Assembly: GCF_030811555.1 (NCBI RefSeq)
Contig: NZ_JAUSQZ010000001.1
Coordinates: 6,011,241 to 6,075,240 of the forward strand
Reading direction: 5' to 3'
DNA length: 64,000 bases
Source: Kineosporia succinea
GTDB lineage: Bacteria > Actinomycetota > Actinomycetes > Actinomycetales > Kineosporiaceae
Below are positions 59,660 to 64,000 of this stretch, one piece after another. Made by a program: the position numbers and the translations under genes. Each line of letters opens with the position of its first letter. Position 1 is the first letter of the stretch. Under the pieces are notes generated by a model. It was not told the origin of the DNA. It saw nothing but the letters and a program-made list of their open reading frames with translations, and did no database searches.

Positions 59660-60587
59660 GCTCGCGCGGGGTGGTCCCGAACTGCTTCCGGATTGACCGG
59701 CTGAGGTGGCTGCTGTCGGTGAACTGCCAACGGGCGGCGACCTCGGCGGTCGAGGCCCCCGGGCAGGAGACCAGCGTACGGCCAGCCTCCTCCACACGCC
59801 GGCGATGAATGAAGGTGCGCAGAGACTCACCGGTTTCGGCGAAGGCACGCTGAAGCGTGCGCAACGAGACGTGGCACTCACGGGCGATGACGGACGGGTT
59901 CAGGCCGGGGTCGGTCAGCCGGGCGTCGGCCAGGGCTCGTGCGGTCGCCACGAGAGCGGGGCCGATGGCTGGTGCCTGATCGTCGAGGCGGTCCCGGACG
60001 ACCGCTCGCGCGAGTTCGAACAGTGAGTCGCGCACCGGCCAGATCCCGGTGGGGCTCAGATCGGCGAGGGCGCCCTGGATCGCACGGGCGTGGGCCAGGA
60101 GAAGACGCATCGGGGCATCGGTGGTGAGTCCCGCAAGCAGGCGGCCGTTCAGTAACGGGGTCAGCGGCGGTGCGGGCAGCGAGACGATCTGGAGCTCAAG
60201 GTCGGCCGATGCGTCGAAATGCACCGCCCGGACCACGTGCTGGAGCATGAACTCCCCAGCCTTCAGCTGGTGAGTGCCTTGGCCGTTCGGATCGTCGAGG
60301 GTGAGAACGCCGTGGTGCACCGCGTACAGACGAACCTCGCGGTCGTGGTGACTGGGTAGCCCGTAGGTGCGTATGGGGGTGGCTACCCGGGCATCGACGA
60401 GCGTGACGTCGGCGATCTTTCCGACGGTGACTGATCCTCGCATCTGGCGGTGACGCGGCGTGGCGATGGCCGGCAGTTCCTGGTCGTGACCGATGACGTC
60501 GTGCCACTTCTGGGCGAAGGTCTCCATCATGGGGACGGTCTGCGCTCCCGCGCGGGTGTCGAGGGAGAAGGCCGATGCTGGCGTCAT
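59559..60587 (-). CDS. AraC-family regulator (AraC_binding_2 type)
   Basis: About 342 residues from the ATG at 60587. N-terminal ligand domain: QKWHDVIGHDQELPAIATPR, VRLYAVHHGVLTLDDPNGQG. C-terminal DNA-binding domain: VIARECHVSLRTLQRAFAET, then FIHRRRVEEAGRTLVSCPGA, TAEVAARWQFTDSSHLSRSI with RKQFGTTPRELSS. A 30-residue Pro/Gly/Arg tail follows and is read through the end of the convergent SRPBCC gene. Divergent, across a 575-base gap, from the second GMC oxidoreductase gene, its likely target. Confidence 0.85.
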   Translation of the reverse strand: MTPASAFSLDTRAGAQTVPMMETFAQKWHDVIGHDQELPAIATPRHRQMRGSVTVGKIADVTLVDARVATPIRTYGLPSHHDREVRLYAVHHGVLTLDDPNGQGTHQLKAGEFMLQHVVRAVHFDASADLELQIVSLPAPPLTPLLNGRLLAGLTTDAPMRLLLAHARAIQGALADLSPTGIWPVRDSLFELARAVVRDRLDDQAPAIGPALVATARALADARLTDPGLNPSVIARECHVSLRTLQRAFAETGESLRTFIHRRRVEEAGRTLVSCPGASTAEVAARWQFTDSSHLSRSIRKQFGTTPRELSSPGRTGSPPGRPGRQPASASCAGARKAGPNR

Positions 60588-61162
60588 GGGGTGAACTTTC
60601 GCACTGGGAGGCCTGAGCCTCCGTCTTGACTTGCAGATCCGACCGCCTCGACCAGTGATGACCGGGCGAGATGGCGAACCTGAACGGCGGGGACGAGCTT
60701 TGGGCGCGTGGTGTAGGGGTGGGGGCATCTTCACCGTCAGACGGCAGACAGGCTCGGCCGATCGCCGGCCTGGAAATTGTGGCGCCGACGGCCGGATGGG
60801 GCAAGCGACGCAGGCAACGGGGGTACGGGTCAGGTGTCGTTGACACCGTGTGCCCGGAGGTGGACAGGGCCGAGGTGGGATCGGGAGGTCCTGGATAACC
60901 CTTCTGGCACATCGCAGAGTGGGCCCCGCACGACCACCCACATCCGGGTACCAGGACGGGGCAACGGCGTGACCTCCGGCGGAGAGATAACCGTGGCCAC
61001 CGTCGCGCACAGTGAACGGGAAAGCACGCTCTCACGGAGCCGTTTCCCGACGGCGCCGAGACCTCCTGAGGCTGTTCGGCTCTTGAGTTCTCGGCGTGGC
61101 GAGCATGTTTCACGTCCTAGCAGGGACGGAACCCCGACCTCCGACAACAAGATGGGACATTG
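60588..61162. other. Long divergent control region between AraC and GMC genes
   Basis: 575 bases with no supported gene; open frames on both strands are Pro/Arg/Ser-rich shadow. Its length suggests either distant AraC sites or a lost gene. No clear palindrome was noticed. Confidence 0.35.
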
Positions 61163-62728
61163 ATGAACACCTATGAAACCCCTCGTACGGGACGTCTTGA
61201 GAGTGGCATGCACTTCGACGTCATCGTCTGTGGCGCGGGGTCAGCCGGCTCCACGGTCGCGGGACGGCTGGCCGCCGACACCGACCTGAATATCCTGCTC
61301 CTCGAGGCCGGTGGCACGGACGAGCGCGAGAACGTGCAGGACCCGTGGTTGTGGCCGACCAACCTCGGGACGGACGGCGTGTGGAACTTCGTGACGGAAC
61401 CCGAGCCGCAGCTGAGCGCCGCTCCCGCGTATTACCCCATGGGACGGGGGCTGGGCGGCGGCGGAAGCATCAACGTCTCCGTATGGGCGCGGGGACATCG
61501 GGCCGACTGGGACTCGTACGCACGCATCGCAGATGACGACGTCTGGGACTACGAGCACATCCTTGATGTCTACCGTCGAATCGAGGCTTACCAGGGCCCG
61601 TCGGACGCTCGCCGTGGCACGTCGGGTCCGATGTGGATCGAGCAGCTCCCGAACGACAACAGCTTCTTCGAAGCCGTGCAGGACGCCGCACAGAGCCAGG
61701 GCATCCCGAAAGTCGCAGACCTGAACGGTGCGCTCATGGAGCAGGCCGCGGGCACTTCGGTGCGCGACGCCAACATCCACGACGGCCGCAGGCAGTCTCC
61801 CTACCGCTCCTTCGTCACCCCGGTGCAGAACCAGAAGAACCTCACCGTGCTCACCGCGGCCGAGGTCGGACGGGTCCTGTTCGAAGGAGACCGGGCCGTC
61901 GGGGTCAGGCTGACCGACGGTGTCGAGCTCTTTGCCGACCGGCAGGTCGTTCTCTCGCTGGGGGCGGTCAACACCCCCGCCGTCCTGATGCGCTCCGGGG
62001 TCGGCGACCGTGAGGAGCTCCAACGGCTCGACATTCCCCTGCGCAAGCACCTGCCCGGTGTCGGACGCAACCTCCACGATCACATCAATGTGCCGCTCGT
62101 CTGGGGTGTTTCTGATGATGCGGAGCTGCCGGCACCGATGCAGGCGGTCACCGGGATGCTCTGGAACCTTTCCGAACCCCAGGCCCCGGCCGCCGTGGTC
62201 TACGTCGAGACCTTCCCGGTCGTTGCGCCGCCGATCGCCGCCCAGGGCGGCGTACCCGAGCGTGCGGTGACGTTCCTGACCGGCGTCAGGCTGCGCAGCC
62301 GCGGCGACGTCCGCCTGTCGTCGGCAGATCCGGCCACGCCCCCGCTCATCCGCACCGGGTGGCTCAACGATGGATCCGACATCCCGGCTCTCCTGGACAT
62401 TGTTGCCCGGGTCACGACCATCGCGGACTCGCCCGAACTGGGCAAGCACCTCAGCGAACGCGTGTTCCCGCCTGCGAACGCCGACCAGGACGCGGTCATC
62501 GACTATCTGCGGCGGGGCACCCAAACGTTCTGGCACCAGTGCGGTACCGCGGCCATGGGCCACGGAGCACTGGCGGTCGTCGACTCCCGCCTGCGCGTGT
62601 GGGGAACAACCGGCCTCCGCATCGTGGACGCGTCCATCCTGCCCCACGTGCCCGTCGCCAACACGATGGCACCCAGCGTCGCCATCGGCATGCAGGGCGC
62701 CGACTTCATCGCCGACGACCTCGCCTGA
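61163..62728 (+). CDS. GMC-family FAD-dependent oxidoreductase, second copy
   Basis: A 521-residue flavoenzyme: FAD loop DVIVCGAGSAGSTVAGRLAA, signature 1 GRGLGGGGSINVSVWARGHR, signature 2-like LGAVNTPAVLMRSGVGDREE, catalytic region FWHQCGTAAMGHGALAVVDS and PVANTMAPSVAIGMQGADF. The catalytic pair would be His in WHQCGT and Asn in VANTMAP, the usual His/Asn arrangement. It differs strongly from the GMC protein at 17110, so the two are not recent duplicates. Followed by a 21-bp perfect hairpin. Confidence 0.92.
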   Translation: MNTYETPRTGRLESGMHFDVIVCGAGSAGSTVAGRLAADTDLNILLLEAGGTDERENVQDPWLWPTNLGTDGVWNFVTEPEPQLSAAPAYYPMGRGLGGGGSINVSVWARGHRADWDSYARIADDDVWDYEHILDVYRRIEAYQGPSDARRGTSGPMWIEQLPNDNSFFEAVQDAAQSQGIPKVADLNGALMEQAAGTSVRDANIHDGRRQSPYRSFVTPVQNQKNLTVLTAAEVGRVLFEGDRAVGVRLTDGVELFADRQVVLSLGAVNTPAVLMRSGVGDREELQRLDIPLRKHLPGVGRNLHDHINVPLVWGVSDDAELPAPMQAVTGMLWNLSEPQAPAAVVYVETFPVVAPPIAAQGGVPERAVTFLTGVRLRSRGDVRLSSADPATPPLIRTGWLNDGSDIPALLDIVARVTTIADSPELGKHLSERVFPPANADQDAVIDYLRRGTQTFWHQCGTAAMGHGALAVVDSRLRVWGTTGLRIVDASILPHVPVANTMAPSVAIGMQGADFIADDLA

Positions 62729-62810
62729 GACCTGCTGGAGGGACGAACACCTCCCCAGGACCGGACGACGAAGGCGCCGAAGGCCTTCGTGTCGAGCCGG
62801 CTGACTGCTC

Positions 62811-62854
62811 GCCTGCCCGGGCCGGGGCTGATCTCAGCCCCGGCCCGGGCAGGC
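62811..62854 (+). terminator. 44-base near-perfect palindrome, terminator of the GMC gene
   Basis: Two perfectly complementary 21-base arms (62811-62831 and 62834-62854; core GCCCGGGCCGGGGCTGA / TCAGCCCCGGCCCGGGC) around only two bases. It lies 82 bases after the GMC stop, in the gap between convergent genes. Confidence 0.65.
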
Positions 62855-62954
62855 GGGTACGGGATCAGACTTTGCCGGGGAACGTCACGCCGACGGTGTA
62901 AGCGCCCGACCGTGGCATCTCTTCTGGTCGCTGACGGGTGCGGACTCCGGAAGG

Positions 62955-62999
62955 CCACGGCTCCGGAAGCGTCGTCCCGCAACGCTTCCGGAGCCGTGG
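62955..62999 (-). terminator. Perfect 18-bp hairpin, terminator of the SDR gene
   Basis: Arms CCACGGCTCCGGAAGCGT (62955-62972) and ACGCTTCCGGAGCCGTGG (62982-62999) with a 9-base loop. It lies 12 bases beyond the end of the minus-strand SDR gene. Together with the 21-bp hairpin nearby it insulates the two convergent genes from each other. Confidence 0.7.
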
Positions 63000-63011
63000 A
63001 CCGTTGCTCTC

Positions 63012-63998
63012 TTACGTGCCCTCAGCTGTCGGGGCCCCAGGGGTGCTGATGGGATCTCCCTCGGAGACCGGGAATGAAACTCCCGTCAGCTCCTCGGAGA
63101 TGTGCCAGACGCGCTGGGCGTCCTCATTGCGCAGCGGAGGGTAAAGTTGTTGCTCGGCAGGGCCGCCACCCAGGTGGCCCGGACCGCTGGGGCCGTAGAA
63201 CTGGCCATTGCCGGCCTCGTCGGACGTTGCCGCGTAGAGCGCCGGCAGGGGGGCACTCTCGAGGGTCCCGAGGAGGATCCCACGTCGAGACAGCCCGCGG
63301 ATGAACCGCATTTGAGGGGTGTCCTGGGTGCGCCCGATCTCGGGACGGGCGGCCAGAAGGCTGGTCGGTGCAATTCCGGGATGAGAGATGTTGCTGGTGA
63401 TGCCCCACCCCTCCATCTGGCTGCGCCGGGCCAGCTCGAGCCCGAAAAGGCCAAAGGCAATCTTCGACTGAGAGTAGGCATCTCGCCCGGAGTAGGAGGT
63501 CTCCCACTGCAGGTCGGCCCAATTGATCGATCCACGACGCGCCGCGACACTCAACTGTGATGTCACCCGGGCCCGGCCTGCTCGCAGCAGCGGCAGCAAG
63601 TGGGCGGTGAGCGCGAAATGCCCGAGATGGTTCGTGCCGAACTGTAGCTCGAACCCGTCGACGGTCAGTTGTCGATCAGGCGGGGTCATGACGCCTGCGT
63701 TGTTGATCAGAAGGTGGAGGGGGAGCCCTTCCGCACGCAGCGCATGCCCGAGAGCCGCCACGGAAGCCAGTGACGAGAGGTCCAGCTCGCGCAAGGAGAC
63801 CAGGGCACTGGGTGTTTCCTGGCGGATGCGGACCATGGCTTCTGCACCCTTGCGAGGGTTGCGCACCGGCATGATCACTTCGGCTCCGGCGGCGGCCAGC
63901 CGTCGGGCGATGACCAGTCCCATGCCGTCGCTCGCGCCCGTGACGACGGCCCGCCTGCCGGTCAGATCGGGGATGGAGATATCAGGTGTGCGACGCAT
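63012..63998 (-). CDS. Short-chain dehydrogenase/reductase (retinol-dehydrogenase-like)
   Basis: A 328-residue SDR: cofactor loop [20 protein letters not shown], structural NNAG in [13 protein letters not shown], catalytic Ser region [16 protein letters not shown] and YxxxK in [25 protein letters not shown] after strand 2 favours NADP. The length and the [12 protein letters not shown] segment match the RDH/WWOX-like classical SDRs. The ATG lies three bases from the window end, so its promoter is outside the window. Confidence 0.9.
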   Translation of the reverse strand: MRRTPDISIPDLTGRRAVVTGASDGMGLVIARRLAAAGAEVIMPVRNPRKGAEAMVRIRQETPSALVSLRELDLSSLASVAALGHALRAEGLPLHLLINNAGVMTPPDRQLTVDGFELQFGTNHLGHFALTAHLLPLLRAGRARVTSQLSVAARRGSINWADLQWETSYSGRDAYSQSKIAFGLFGLELARRSQMEGWGITSNISHPGIAPTSLLAARPEIGRTQDTPQMRFIRGLSRRGILLGTLESAPLPALYAATSDEAGNGQFYGPSGPGHLGGGPAEQQLYPPLRNEDAQRVWHISEELTGVSFPVSEGDPISTPGAPTAEGT

Positions 63999-64000
63999 TC

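Overview
The window is high-GC DNA (by eye about 70 percent) with actinomycete habits: many GTG starts, four-base ATGA/GTGA gene overlaps, leaderless-looking regulator genes, CUT1 sugar transporter genes without their own ATPase, SARP/AfsR-type regulators, a DUF2637 (SpdB-like) protein and an FxLD-lanthipeptide methyltransferase. A soil actinomycete is the best reading; the genus cannot be named from this sequence. No rRNA, tRNA or CRISPR array was found.

Layout. 1-8.2 kb: a GntR/LacI-type regulator is divergent from an operon for alpha-mannoside use (GH38 alpha-mannosidase, Tat-lipoprotein sugar-binding protein, two permeases, GNAT). 8.2-10.1 kb: a foreign-looking block with 21-bp-phased repeats, a gene remnant and an AT-rich orphan gene. 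10.2-14.5 kb: a VOC protein, a membrane HTH protein and a three-gene lipoprotein / membrane protein / lipoprotein cassette. 14.5-23 kb: ordinary metabolic and regulatory genes (AraC + enoyl-CoA hydratase, TetR + GMC oxidoreductase, diguanylate cyclase, secreted GH64 beta-1,3-glucanase, QorB-like reductase + HxlR).

23.0-33.6 kb: a nine-gene operon on the minus strand, with a divergent TetR gene and a dense cluster of palindromes between them. It encodes a dehydrogenase-like protein, two SnoaL-like proteins, a complete peptide/opine-type ABC importer with a fused two-domain ATPase, an MmgE/PrpD protein and an old-yellow-enzyme/FAD fusion. This reads as uptake plus dehydration/reduction of one unknown compound. 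33.6-38.6 kb: an S66 carboxypeptidase, then a sulfur block (50-residue membrane peptide coupled to a YeiH-type exporter; SsuD-like and SfnB-like flavin enzymes).

38.6-51.4 kb is the accessory zone. It holds IS110 and IS630 scraps, a dead FxLD-lanthipeptide locus (intact methyltransferase, LanC cut by an IS5-family element, and on the other side of the element a cut PAS-domain gene), plasmid/ICE-type genes (LysM-SARP fusion, DUF2637, replication-initiation-like protein), a DinB/TetR pair, a tiny two-gene membrane-peptide operon, nested palindromes and an HATPase protein. 51.4-64 kb: XRE and SRPBCC genes, an AfsR-like regulator with an altered P-loop, an FMN split-barrel protein and a covalent-flavin oxidase, a secreted five-repeat cysteine protein, a second SRPBCC, AraC divergent from a second GMC oxidoreductase, and an SDR. 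Large perfect hairpins sit between several convergent gene pairs and probably act as terminators.
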